A DNA stretch of 64,000 nt from Gigantopelta aegis (GCF_016097555.1 NC_054707.1:202501-266500); one strand, 5' to 3'; shown: positions 13,001-27,700, counted from the first letter of the stretch. Program-made: numbers and translations. The notes: generated by a model not told the origin, from the letters alone.

Positions 13001-16000
13001 CAGTGTCACCCACTTCACGGTGTAGTTATGAGTGTGTCTGCTGGGGTATGACCACATACACAGTGTCACCCACTTCACGGTGTAGTTACGAGTGTGTCTG
13101 CTGGGGGTATGACCACATACACAGTGTCACCCACTTCACGGGTGTAGTTACGAGTGTGTCTGCTGGGGGTATGACCACATACACAGTGTCACCCACTTCA
13201 CGGTGTAGTTATGAGTGTGTCTGCTGGGGTATGACCACATACACAGTGTCACCCACTTCACGGTGTAGTTACGAGTGTTTGCTGAGGGTATGTCCACATA
13301 CACAGAGTGTCACCCACTTCACGGGTGTAGTTACGAGTGTGTCTGTTGGGTGTATGAATCCACATAGACAGTGTCACCCACTTCACGGGTGTAGTTACGA
13401 GTGTGTCTGTTGGGTGTATGAATCCACATAGACAGTGTCACCCACTTCACGGGTGTAGTTACGAGTGTGTCTGTTGGGTGTATGAATCCACATAGACAGT
13501 GATCACCTGGCAGACACTGCAGGTTTCAAGTGGCTCCGGTAATACCAAGATAGCTTAACAGACAGCATATGTATTGGCTATTGATTAACCCTGATATAGA
13601 GCCTGTAATACAGTTGATATACATTGCTTTCTTTTCAGTACTTAATATATGTATTGGCTGTTGATTAACCCTGATATAGAGCCTGTAATACAATTAATAT
13701 ACATTGCTTTCTTTTTAGTACTTAATATATGTATTGGCTGTTGATTAACCCCAATATAGAGACTGTAATACAGTTGATATACATTGCTTTCTTTTTAGTA
13801 CTTAATATATGTATTGGCTGTTGATTAACCCCAATATAGAGACTGTAATACAGTTGATATACATTGCTTTCTTTTCAGTACTTAATATATGTATTGGCTG
13901 TTGATTAACCCCAATGTAGAGACTGTAATACAATTAATATACATTGCTTTATTTTCAGTACTTAATATATGTATTGGCTGTTGATTAACCCTGATATAGA
14001 GCCTGTAATACAATTGATATATACTCTTCAAAAAAAGAAACGCAAAAGGGTACAAATGGGTTATAACTCCGATTTTATGTTTCCTACCGGTTCATGCTTT
14101 GTGAATATAAGGTCATTGCATGTCCCAAACACATTCCCACGGTTACATTCGATAAAACACAGCTACTGTACAATAAAGTTCCAAAATGTGAATATTCGCA
14201 AAAACGCAGCCACGTGCAAGCCATGTCACCACTGCACGTGCGTTGTCTGCACGTGCAACATGAACACCGACAGTATAAAAGTGCAGGGTGTTCGCTTGCC
14301 TGGCCTCTGTATCTGGCCGACAGTTGACAATGCAGGACATGCCACGTCTCAGTGAACCGCAGAGAAACAATGCCATCGGCCGACTAGACGCAGGCGAATC
14401 CAGAACGGCCGTTGCCAGGGCATTCCATGTGTCCCCAAGCACCATCTCCAGACTGTGGGACCGTTACCAGCAACATGGATCAACACGTGACCTCCCTAGA
14501 TCCGGTCGACCACGGGTCACTACCCCCGGGCAGGACCGCTACATCCAGGTACGCCACCTTCGGGAACGATTGACTACTGCCACCTCCACAGCCGCAGCAA
14601 TACCAGGTTTGCGCAGGATATCCGACCAGACCGTACGGAACCGCCTACGTGAGGTAGGAATTCGTGCCAGACGTCCAGTTCGAGGTGTCATCTTAACACC
14701 ACAACACCGTCGACTCCGACTGCAGTGGTGCCAGATTCATCGACAATGGCCTCAACTGCGATGGAGACAGGTGTGGTTCAGTGACGAGTCCCGATTTCTG
14801 CTCTGACGTCATGATGGAAGATGTCGCGTGTATAGGCGTCGTGGTGAACGTTATGCGGCAAACTGCGTGCAGGAAGTGGACAGATTCGGCGGGGGTAGTG
14901 TCATGGTGTGGGCAGCCATCTCACACACTGGCAGAACTGACCTGGTCCACGTGCAGGGCAACCTGAATGCACAGGGCTACATTGACCAGATCCTCCGGCC
15001 ACACATCGTTCCAGTTATGGCCAACGCCAACGCAGTGTTCCAACATGACAACGCCAGGCCTCACACAGCACGTCTCACAACGGCTTTCCTACAGAACAAC
15101 AACATTAATGTCCTTCCTTGGCCATCGATATCACCGGATTTGAACCCAATTGAGCATCTATGGGACGAGTTGGACCGACGCCTCCGACAGCAACAACCAC
15201 AGCCCCAGACCCTGCCCGAGCTGGCAGCAGCCTTGCAGGCCGAGTGGGCCACCATCCCCCGGGACGTCATCCGTACTCTGGTTGCTTCAATGGGCAGGCG
15301 GTGCCAGGCAGTTGTCAACACACGCGGAGGCCACACCCGGTATTGATTCCAGATGACCTTGACCTTGGTGGTGTGTCCTATCACTTACTCACAATGGACT
15401 AGAGTGAATTGTGAACAATCCTGCAACATTTGGTAATTATCGGACTCACCATTCAATAATTAAATCAATTCTCCAAATGTTACGACAATGTGGTTTTGCG
15501 TTTCTTCTTTTGAAGAGTATACATTGCTTTTTTTTTCAGTACTTAATATATGTATTGGCTGTTGATTAACCCTGATATAGAGCCTGTAAAACAATAATAA
15601 TAAGAAGAAGAAGAATAATAAAATCTTTATTTATAGAAGATAACTCAGTTAGTTCTAGACTATTCTCCTCTGAGGCCTTCTTACTAATTATAATAATAAT
15701 AACAATAATCATATTAATTATTAAAAATAAAAACTAAGAAAACCATACATGTATGTACAATATATACAACCATACAAGATATTAAGACATAATTATGTAG
15801 TAGAGCAATCATGTTTCTAAGAAGTGTTTGTAAAACATTTTCTTAAGTATATTTAAACTAGTACATTTTTTAACATCATTAGATAAACTCTTCCAGATAC
15901 CGACTCCAGAAAATTGAAAACATTTCTTGTAGTGCTCTATTTTTGGTCGGGGAGCTAACATATTTCCATCGTCAATGGAGCGAAGTTCATAAATTGATGA

Positions 16001-19000
16001 TATTGGATTGAACAGGTCTCTGAGGTCCTGATTAGTAAGTCCGTTTAGTGTTTTATATACAAGAATGGCTTTTTGATATTTGACTCTTCTGTTTATTTTT
16101 AACCACTTTAGTTCATGAAAAAGTAAATCAGTTGGATCATCAGGTGATTTGTCAAAAATAATATGTGCTGTTCTTTTTTGTAATTTATTTATTCTTTCTA
16201 AGTCTAATTTAGAACAATTTCCCCATATGGTCAAGCAGTAATCGAATAATGGTTGAATATAAGCATTAAAATACACTATTCTAATGTTTAGAGGAAGATA
16301 CTTCTTTATTTTTGCTAGCAGAGTTATTTTTGAAGTTAGTGCTTTGTATACCTTGTCAACTTGTGTATCCCATTGAAGAAAACTGTCTATATATGTTACA
16401 GTTAATCTGTATAATCAGGTAATATGTATATTAGCTGAAAAAAATCAGGTAATATACATATTACCTGAAATATACTTCACTAATTTATACAGATTACCTG
16501 AAACGTGCAGAATGGTATTAACAAGTCTTTAGATCAATGTAGACCAAGTTCTCAGTTCAAAACAAGTCTTTTGATCAATGTAGTCCATGTTCTCAGTTCA
16601 AAACAAGTCTTTTGATCAATGTAGTCCAAGTTCTCCTTGATTGGTCACAATACCTTTGATGTACATGTTCATTGTTAAATCATTTCATAGACAATGTTAC
16701 AGTTAATCTGTATAATCCACCACTGCTGTTTTAACTAATCCTGTCTGTAGAGCACAATCAAGATGTGCCAACCTGCTAGGATGCAGATGGGATTAGTTGG
16801 AAAAACAATGCTTGATTTAGGCTGCTAATTTCCTTTGACTGGCTTCATTTGATTGGTAGGTATAAATATCCTGGTGAATGGTGTTCTCTGTCACTAGCAA
16901 AATGGATGTAGAGGAGACTTTCAGGCGTTCGCTGTACACGAGTTATGGAGAGAATAAGTGTATCTTGCTACCTAAGGACGAATACATTAAGACTGTTGGC
17001 GAGTTGCTGGAAGCCACCCAGGCACCCAAGAAATCACTGTGTCAGGAAAATCCACTGTACTTCGCTACCATCGAGGAGACCGTTGACATCATCAAGCGTG
17101 CCCACATCGCTACTGGTCATGGAGGACGAGACAAGATGATCAAGGAGATCAACAAGAAGTATGCCAACATCACCCAGGATGCTATTACCTTGTTCAAGTC
17201 CATGTGCATCGAGTGCCAGAGAAAACAGAAACGGACAACTACCAAGGGAATTGTCGTCAAACCAATCCTGTCTAAGGACTTCAGTTCCAGAGCGCAAGTT
17301 GACCTCCTGTCTGCAGTATCCCATCCAAACCCAGTCGAGCAATCCAGCGAGGAAGCAGAACCTGTACCAGTCTCACCCATCTCTATACGTCAGGAGGAAA
17401 TTAGGCTGCAGAGAGAGAGTGCCAGAGATGCCCAGTTCCAGCAGGCAGAGAGAATGGTCAAACGAAGTCGCATTGTGTTTTCTAGTGTGCAAATCAAAAG
17501 CAATGTGACAGTGCCCATTCCTTCAGTTGACAGAGGACGTGCAGATCCTAGGAACATCATTGGAGTTGTGACAGAGTGCAGTGAGAACGAGTTGTACATA
17601 ATTGCTGTAAAAGGAGGAATATTGGATCGAAAGTAATCAAGAAACCAATTCGATGTGTGTGCTACGACATTGTATTCACCCGATGATGTCTGTACAGATA
17701 AGGAATTTCCCTGTGTCAAGTTGTGCAACTGGAGTCAAGATGCGGTGGACAAGGTTTCACAAGATGTAACTGTGCTGGAAGTAAGAGGTGTCAGACAAAT
17801 CGATGTAAATGCTTCAAAGCCAGATTGGTGTGCAATTCCCGCTGCCATTCCAGCCTGCCATGCATAAACAAGAACTGTTGTTGATGAGAACTTTGACTAC
17901 ATTGATCAATAGACTTGTTTTGAACTGAGAACTTTGACTACATTGATCAATAGACTTGTTTTGAACTGAGAACTTTGACTACATTGATCAAAAGATCTTG
18001 TTGTTTGTTCTGCAGTAGTGTGTGTGTTGTGTGTTGCAAATGGTATGTGTTTTGACCGCGTAATAACAGATGCAGTAAGGTTTAATAATTTGGGGCTTTT
18101 ACAATTAATATACATTGCTTTTTTTTCAGTACTTAATATATGTATTGGCTGTTGATTAACCCTGATATAGAGCCTGTAATACAGTTGATATATATTGCTT
18201 TCTTTTCAGTACTTAATATAGGTATTGGCTGTTGATTAACCCTGATATTGAGCCTATAAGGTATCAATAAATACTGTTTGACTGCTTTCTTTCCAGTACT
18301 TCACGGCAGGCATCTCTAACTTCCTGATGGGCTGCTACCTCCCGGAGAAGCCAGACGACATTGTTCTAATTCGGATTTACGGCGAAAGTTCGGAACTCTT
18401 CACCGACCGCAGCGCTGAGAGACAAGCTTTCAATATTCTCCACCAAGCAGGGCTCTCTGCCCCCATGTACTGTACGTTCGATAATGGCATGGCATACGGC
18501 TATCTCAAGGGGAAACCACTCACACAGAAAATGGCCATCCATGATGAAAATATTAGGAAGTATGTTAAATTGGTGTTACATACACACTGGAGCAATATAC
18601 CAGGGCTGCAGAAAGTGCTCGCCCGGTCGCCAAATGCAAGTAAAAATTCTGATGGACTAGATACAAAATGCAACTACAAGTCCAACGGGCAATCTGTCTT
18701 TTTCTGACTGACTAATTTAATTTGTTCTATACATATTTTGTCTTTGCATTGAATCCGCGATGTGTTCTGAATAGATTGTTCTGTTAAACTCTTTCAGGAT
18801 GTCACTTGAATTTTGTAAATCTATATAAAAGAAATGTGAAAACTTAGTATTTACCAGAGTATTTAAAAATGTATTGATTTTTGTCAGTCAAGGTCTGGGT
18901 CTTGTTTTCGTTTGTTATATGATGTTGATCACTTACCAAATGTCCTTAATTTTTTGTCATTATATATGCCAGGCTAGTAAATTTTAGTTGGTTCTGGTCC

Positions 19001-21699
19001 AGAGGACTAGTGAAATATTTTCTATTTCTGCACACCTGTATATTGTGTATTACACACAGTGGCATAATAAATGTATAACTTACACACTGGGGCAATATAA
19101 TGTGTATTACACAGTGGCGTATTAAATGTATAACATACACCATGGGACAATATATTGTGTATTACACACAGTGGCGTAATAAATGTATAACATACACCCT
19201 GGGGCAATATATTGTGTATTACACACAGCAGCGTAATAAATGTATAACATACACCGTGGGGCAATATATTGTGTATTACACACAGTGGCATAATAAATGT
19301 ATAACTTACACACTGGGGCAATATATTGTGTATTACACACAGTGGCGTAATAAATGTATAACATACACCATGGGGCAATATATTGTGTATTACACACAGT
19401 GGTGTAATCAATATATAACAGTGATAGAAATGAGCAAATTTGTTTACAAGTCCAGCGCACAAATACATCTAGAAATCTACTTGTCAGCCAATATTTTCAC
19501 GTGTCCAAATAAATGGTTTGTTTTGTTCAAGTACCAGGATGATGATTGTGATTGCTCAAACTGAGATTGCATTGAATAACCACCGAGGCACATTTTGCTT
19601 GTCCAAATAGATTCTCACTTGTCTGGACAAATGGACAAGTACTTATTTTGAACACTATAACTTACACACTGAGGCAATGTATTGTGTATTACTCACAGTG
19701 ACATAATAAATGTATTACATACACATTGAGGTGATGTATTGTGTATACATATAAATTGGGGTAATGTATTGTGTGTTACACACAATGGAGTAAAGAATTT
19801 ATTACATACACATTGGGGTAATGTATTGTGTAGTACGTACATTGGAGTAATAAATGTATTGCATACAAACTAGGGTAATGTATTGTGTGTTACACACAAG
19901 GGTGTAATAAATGTATTTCATACACATTGAGGTAATATACATATATTACGTTTTACACACAATGGCATAATAAATGTATTGTATACACATTGGGATTATA
20001 TAATTGTGTATTACACACAATAGCATAATATATGTATTACATACACATTGGGGATATATATTGTGTATTAAACTCAATGGCGTAATATATGTATTGCATA
20101 CACATTGAGGTTATATATTGTGTATTGCACACAATGGCGTAATGCATGTATCACATACATTGGGGTAGTATATTGTGTATTACACACATTGATGTAATAT
20201 ATGTATTACATACACATTGGGTTAATATATTGTATATTACATCACAGTTTCTACACTCACATTTAATGTTATTTGAGAACTTCATATTTGCTATATTTTC
20301 AGTAACCTATTGATACGACTAAAACTATTCACTTGTCAGACATTGTATTTATGGATTGTTTTCTAGGATTCCTCCAGAACCATAAATATAATTTAACATA
20401 GATATTTTGGGATTATGGCTCATAATCTATTGCTTCTGAACCAAATTCAGGGATTTGTACAGCAAGCACAGAATCAAGCTAAATTTGCTGCATGCTTATT
20501 GTTTATTGTTTTCAGATTGATAGCTCAAGAAATGGCCAAACTCCATTCACTCAATGGACCTGAGGGAGATGGGAAGAAAGTCTTGTTTTTCTTTAAGAAG
20601 ATGGATATTTTCTTCAGCCTCTGTCCAGACAGCTTTCCAGATCCTGAGAAACAGAAAATGTAGGTCACAGACTCAGCCTGAATAATCTATTTGTTTTCAT
20701 AGTGTGGTCTCTCAATAATTTCATACCTACGGAAAAACATCCATTAGGAATGTATCATTAGGATGATCAGAAACACACTTGATATACAGCCACTGATAGT
20801 TTATACAGAACTAGTGAAAATCATTTAATATGTAATTATAGTTAATAAAACATTTCTGTTGGTCAGCAATGTCTCAACAATGGCAACAAACTCGGTTCAT
20901 TTAATTTTGTAATTAACAATCTCACCCACTTGTTTTTACTGATAATGTTTAACTATTAAAATTCTTTAGTAATACATGTACAGAGCTGGCCAAAAGTACT
21001 CGTCCGCACGAGTAAAAATTTACTCGGACGAGTAAATATTACAATTCAGTTGTCCGCCGGGCAACCAAAATTTCTGAACACAAACTGCCTCTTTATCCCT
21101 TTTGTAGCCTACACTTGCCATTTTTGTAATTCCGTAGCCTGCAGCAAGCGTCGTCCACCATTTCAAAGCTTGGCCAAGACCGTGAGATTGTTCACAGACT
21201 TTGGTTGGTGGTGCAAGTAAAAAAAGTTATATCTCACTCAGTTTTTGGTGCATTGAAGGATCGAGGAAAAGCTGTTTACAACGTTATGATCTAGCATGTT
21301 ACCAAAATGGATAAGTAGACTCTTTGTAAAGTTAGTTTTTGCTTTATCTGTGTGAGCTCGCGCAACACATGTGTGACGTAAAAATAGGTCGGAATTCCCA
21401 CAGCACAGTCTATTTTTCACTAACATAGCAGTGTTTCGTATTACAAAATTAGGTTGTTCATCTGCAAATTTTCGCATTGTTTCCCAATTAAATTGATGTA
21501 TCAATGTACATATAATTAACATTTAATTGACTAATTGTTAAAGAACTGTGAGTAGGCGTGTGCAGGAAAATTTGTAACAGGATCTAAGCAGTCTCCGACT
21601 GTGTCGGGCTCACATCGAGAGCGCCAAACACCGTAGTCCGAAGTGACATAGAAAGTGTGATTCTTTCTACATCCCAATATTACATACCCTAAATATATA

Positions 21700-21786
<87 letters not shown>

Positions 21787-24700
21787 CTGGTATTCAAAAA
21801 CTTGTGGCACCATGTTTCAACCATTTCTTAACTGAAATAGTGCGACAAATGGACACACAAACAAAAAATGTATAACTTACCATACACTTACCATCACTAA
21901 ATCCCGATTGAAGTACTTTCATCATTAACAAAATAAATCTTCCACAAACAACATAAAAAATTGCCCCTCCATTTTAAATTTGCTAATGAGTGCCCTGCAC
22001 TACAAACGCTGGTGTTTATAAGAAAAACCTGAAATGCAATGTCCTGTATTCTACAAGGAGAATTCATCATGAATTTTTTTTTTATCATTTAAAAACAAAA
22101 GATCTCTTTGGTACACTCATCCGTTATAACCCCCCGCCCCCCTCCAAAAAAACAAAAACATAAACAAAACAAACAAAGTAGCATATTTTTTATGATTATT
22201 CTAAAATAAGGTAGAAAACATATTTAGTGATACAGGGCTTACAAGTGTTTTGTATGATATGAACTTGTTTGACAAATAGAGTTTAAATTTTGATTTAAAC
22301 TGCTTACATTTTGGGATTAGTTAATTTTTTTGTTGGCAAGTGATAATTGAGAGTTACTTGCCCGGTGGGCAATTGAAAATTTTAGGATAATGCCAGCCCT
22401 GCATGTACATCATTAATAAGGGGTGAGACCTAGCTCAGTCAGGATCAACTAGATTTTCCCATCCCCACGAGAGGTATATCAAAAGCTGTGGTATGTGCTG
22501 TCCTGTCTTTAGAAAAGTGCATATAAAAGATACCCTGATGCTAATTGAAAAATGTGGCATGTTTTCTTAGAATTGTAAAATATGTGACACCCTATAGCCA
22601 TTCAATGAATCAGTGTACTGTAGCGATGTTATTAAACGAGACAAACATACCGTTTTAATTCATCCATGTTTTCTTTGACTAAATTCTCTGTCTGTGATTG
22701 ATACGTTTCATAGATTTCAGACAAAATTGGGTTCAAAGAAAGCTGTGCAGGAAGAGTATGATGTCCTGCGGTCCCGCCTCGAGAAAATGGACTGTCCCGT
22801 GGTCTACTCTCACAACGACTTGTTGCTACAGAACATCGTCTACGACGAAGCCGCTGGTATGCGTATTGTCTGATCGCTGGTATGCGTATTGTCTGATCGC
22901 TGGTATGCGTATTGGCTGATCGCTGGTATGCGTATTGCCTGATCGCTGGTATGCGTATTGCCTGATCGTATGCGTATTGCTTGATCGCTGGTATGCGTAT
23001 TGCCTGATCGCTGGTATGTGTATTGCCTGATCGCTGATCACTGGTATATGTATTGGCTGATCACTAGTATGTGTATTGGCTGATCGCTGGTATGTGTATT
23101 GGCTGATCGCTGGTACGTGTATTGTCTGATCGCTGGTACGTGTATTGTCTGATCGCTGGTACGTGTATTGTCTGATCGCTGGTACGTGTATTGTCTGATC
23201 GCTGTTACGTGTATTGCCTGATCGCTGTTACGTGTATTGCCTGATTGCTGTTACGTGTATTGCCTGATCGCTGGTACGTGTATTGGCTGATCACTGGTAT
23301 GTGTATTGGCTGATCACTGGTATGTGTATTGCCTGATCGCTGTATTGCCTGATCGCTGTTACGTGTATTGGCTGATCGCTGGTACGTGTATTGGCTGATC
23401 GCTGGTACGTGTATTGCCTGATCGCTGGTACGTGTATTGCCTGATCGCTGGTACGTGTATTGCCTGATCGCTGGTACGTGTATTGGCTGATCGCTGGTGG
23501 TATGTGTATTGGCTGATCGCTGGTATGTGTGTTGGCTGATCGCTGGTATGTGTGTTGGCTGATCGCTGGTATGTGTGTTGCTTGATCGCTGGTATGTGTA
23601 TTGGCTGATCGCTGGTATGTGTATTGGCTGATTGGTCAGTCTAGGACTGATCCCCATTGGCGGGCCCACTGGGCTATTTTTTATTCTAGCCAGTGCTCCA
23701 CAACTGGTTTAAAGGTAGACTAAACTCCAACAAGAGCCTTATGTGTTGGAAAGATGCATACCCAGACCACCAAGACATACTGACACTTTAACAAATGAAA
23801 AACGCGTAATTTTAGAATTAATAAAAAAACTTGATTATTCCTGCTAACTGGGGGCAGCCATTTTGTTTCGTTTTTGTGATGTCCGGTGGTATAGCTTGGA
23901 GCGAAGTGACGTCAGCTCAGGTCCAACTTCTCTATTATGCACAGTGTAAACAAATGCTCTAAGTTACGACAAGGCACTTCGCTTTCATCAACCTGACTTG
24001 TAAAACAACATAAATGACTTGATAGTATAATAAACTATTTAAATATATTTCAGTTTGCATCAGTATAACGAAATGGCGTTATAGTTGTTTTGTTTTTTTA
24101 AAAATCCAAAGAAAAAATGCATATTATTAGGCCTATTGGTAGGGTACGTTTGAGCAAAAATGACCACTCACAATACCCAAATGATAATTTTCTTTTCTCT
24201 GGGACTACGTAATTGGTCAGTTTTGTCATTTTAGATGGGAAAGTCTACTTAATCGAGGGTTTTACAGAATTACTTACAGTAATAAAGCTGGTAAAGTCCA
24301 TTACGATTTGAGGTTATCACACAATACCCTGTGATCTTCATAAAAGAGGCACGTCTTTTTAGTGTGTCTAGACACAGTGTCTAGGGACCGTCTAAATATA
24401 CACCTGCCAATCAAGAACCACAGGTACAGGCCATGGAAAGAAAAGACCAATTAAGCAAGAAAACACTCCAACTATTATTTCAGTACATGGGTTAATTTAT
24501 ATACAAAATATAATAGTTATTTCAACACTTTGACAATGGTGGTTTATTTTGTATTGAAAAATAAACCACATATAGCCTACACGTTGCTGTGTTATGGGAT
24601 GAATATTATTACAGAACATTGCGATGCATCCGCAAAAATCAGGTATGTTTTGTTTCTTGAGTTCGAAGACTTGATGTGACACGTTAGGTATTACGTAACC

Positions 24701-27700
24701 ACTAGCTTGCCAGAGTGCGTATTCACTGGGATGGTACAAAATGGCTGCGCCTGTTATATATAATAGCCGTCGCATTTAACCGTTTTATTAATTAACTATA
24801 CAATTATACTTGTTGATATTAAGCAATAATGTGCATTATGTATCGTTGTATATGCACACCAGTCCAAAAGCCTTGCTTAAGCATTCCTTTAACAGAGGCT
24901 GTGATATGTACTATCCTGTCTGTGGAATACTGCATTGATTAATATTAATAATCCCTTGCTACTAATTGGAAAGAGTAGCCATTGTGTGGTGGCAGCAGCT
25001 TTCCTCTTTCACTATCTCTGTGGTCCTTAACCATATGTCCGACACCATATTACAGTAAAACCTCTCAAGACCGGACCCTCTGTAAACCGGTATTCCCTCA
25101 AAACCGGACTTTTACAGAGTCCCTTTAAGAAAACCAGGACAGAACTTAACCTCTCTAAACCGGATCCCTCTTGAAACCGGACATTTTTCTTGGTCCAAGG
25201 GTGTCCGGTTTAGAGGGGTTTCACTGTACCCTAATTATGTGTTGATTAGTTGTTAAATAAAACATTCCTTCATTTCTACTGCTAGAAGGAACTTATTTGA
25301 AACTGGATTAAAATTGATGTTTTCGCACTATCAGTTTAATAATTAAAATCACTAACAAAACACACAGGATATTTAAAACTAGTATTCTGAAAGTATTGCT
25401 AAAGCAATACATGTCCCCTACCGGGCCCAAAACGTTTTCATATATCAGAGTCCGGAGACCATAACTGTCAAAAACGGGTAATTTAAATCTTCATGGAAGT
25501 CAAACTTGATGTGTAACTGTACATGATAAAGCTATTCACAAAGTGTCAGCTCATTATGTTGAGGCATTGTGTGTGTGTATGTGTGTGTGGTGGGGGGGGG
25601 GGGGGGGGGGGGGTTGTTGGAAAAATGGACAGATAACAGACAGATGGAGAAGAAACCAGTACTCCCATCCAGTTGGACTGGGAGGGAACTAATCATTTTG
25701 TCAGTGGAAGCGACTTGGGTACATTTTGTTTTCTCACAATAATGGCACCTAGAATCTCTTTCAAAATGATTGTAAAATAATTCTAGTAATTTTTTGTTTG
25801 TTTACTGTATACTGTTGGTATCTTTAAACATTGGTGATGTTTCTATATTTTATTGATTACCAATACTGTTATATTTTTCAGATAAAATTGGTTTCATTGA
25901 TTATGAATACTGTTTTTACAATTTTCAAGCTTTTGACATTGGCAATCACTTCAACGAATATGCAGGTTAGTACTATAGGAGACTGTGGATGAAAATATAG
26001 TTTAAATGTCTATAAAATATGATTCTTTGAGAATAAAACACCATTTATATTCAGTTTTCTTTTGTTCACACATTTTAATTTGTGTTCCATTGTCTGACAC
26101 TCAATAGCCAATATATATTTTGTGCTTGGGTGTCGTTAAACATTCATTCATTCATAGTTTAAAATTGGAACATAAACATAAGATAGTGATCTTCTAGTGA
26201 TTAAAAAAAATAAAAATGATCAGTTAGGCATTACTGATGTGATTATCGATTATAAAAATCCATAATTGACTATCGTGTAAAATGTTAACTGTAATTATTA
26301 CTACAGCTTGGAATTGATGTAAATATGTTTTGATTTGGGTTTGTTTTTCGTATGTAAATAAAGAAAACTGATGTATTAAATGTGAAATCAGTGATCTGTG
26401 GGGTCCCTCTGGTAAACACAACAATAGCTGCTTAGTCCTGACAATTCAAATCTTTCTTAAGTTTATATAATTTTAACTGATTTATAATTAAAAATTGATG
26501 ATTAATAAATCAATGTACTCTAGTGGTGTCGTTAAACAAAACAAACTTTTAACATTTAGTACAAATCAGTTTCAACCCATAATCAATGATGAATTTCCAA
26601 CCGATTCCCACTACTAAAATAAGAATCCTATTATTACTACGGTAACTGTAAATGAGTCGGTTACTTGTGAATTACATTTTGCATTTGTGTTGTTATTTGT
26701 GGGTTTTTTACTGTAAATTATTTTCCATTTGATATAAATGATTATCAGTTTACCTTTATTGTGCATTTTGTGTTTGCGTTATATATTAGTGTGTATTTTG
26801 AGTTTTCTTTATAAATTGTGTATTTTGCATCAGTTATAAATTATTTTATATTTTGTTTATTCATGTATTATAAATTATAATGTCCATGTTATTTTTTCAT
26901 TATAAATTATAGTCTGTGTGTATTTCATGCTTCTTTGTTTCGTTTAGGTATTGACGAGATTGATTATAACTTGTACCCTAACGACGAGTACCAGTTGTCA
27001 TGGATACGAACCTACCTGGAATGTTACAAGAAATTAACACAGCCATCTTGCTGTGAGGTGACGGATGAAGAAGTTCGAAATTTCCATCTGAACGTCCAAC
27101 TGTGTTCCCTGGTAATATTTATCTCCCTTTGTTTATCAGTAATATTTATCTCCCTTTGTTCATCAGTAATATTTATTTCCCTTTGTTCATCAGTAATATT
27201 TATCTCCCTTTGTTCACTAGTGGGGCGGAACATGGCCTACTACTAAAGCACTTGCCTGATGTGTAGTCAGTCTAGGATCGATCCCCGTCAGTTGACCCAT
27301 TGGACTATTTCTCATTCCAACAAGTGCATCAGTGTATTTAAAACATTTCCTGGGAGTATCCCCCACCCCGAACCCCCAGTAGATCTCTCTCTCTGTGTGG
27401 GAGCTCTCCTCATGTTATCCCCCCACCCCCGAACCCCCAGTAGATCTCTCTCTCTGTGGGAGCTCTCCTTATGTTATCCCCCCCACCCCCGAACCCCCAG
27501 TAGATCTCTCTCTGTGGGAGCTCTCCTTATGTTATCCCCCCCACCCCCGAACCCCCAGTAGATCTCTCTCTGTGGGAGCTCTCCTTATGTTATCCCCCCA
27601 CCCCCGAACCCCCAGTAGATCTCTCTCTGTGGGAGCTCTCCTCATGTTATCCCCCCACCCCCGAACCCCCAGTAGATCTCTCTCTCTGTGGGAGCTCTCC

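Larger units (their letters stand above)
23634..25265 (+). mobile_element. tRNA-derived SINE split by two later insertions
   Basis: SINE motifs appear in order: GGACTGATCCCCATTGG and GGGCCCACTGGGCTAT (23646-23680), CCAGTGCTCCACAACTGG (to 23707), then, after a 1.2-kb insertion, TGTGATATGTACTATCCTGT (24900), CCATATGTCCGACACCATA (to 25050), and after a 174-bp insertion the tail GTTGTTAAATAAAACATTCC (to about 25270). The two interruptions are the TTAA element and the CAGT/ACTG MITE listed separately. Confidence 0.85.

Noticed and set aside
10692-13431. Cysteine-containing repeat peptides (YECVCWGYDHIH) resembling a secreted repeat protein
   Set aside because: They follow the 60-64-bp repeat, break wherever units change length, and occur on both strands in forms with no shared property.
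20415-20515. Upstream in-frame ATG before ETNK exon 3
   Set aside because: The sequence before the TTTTCAG acceptor has no homology; exon 3 starts at 20516 with a split codon matching exon 2.
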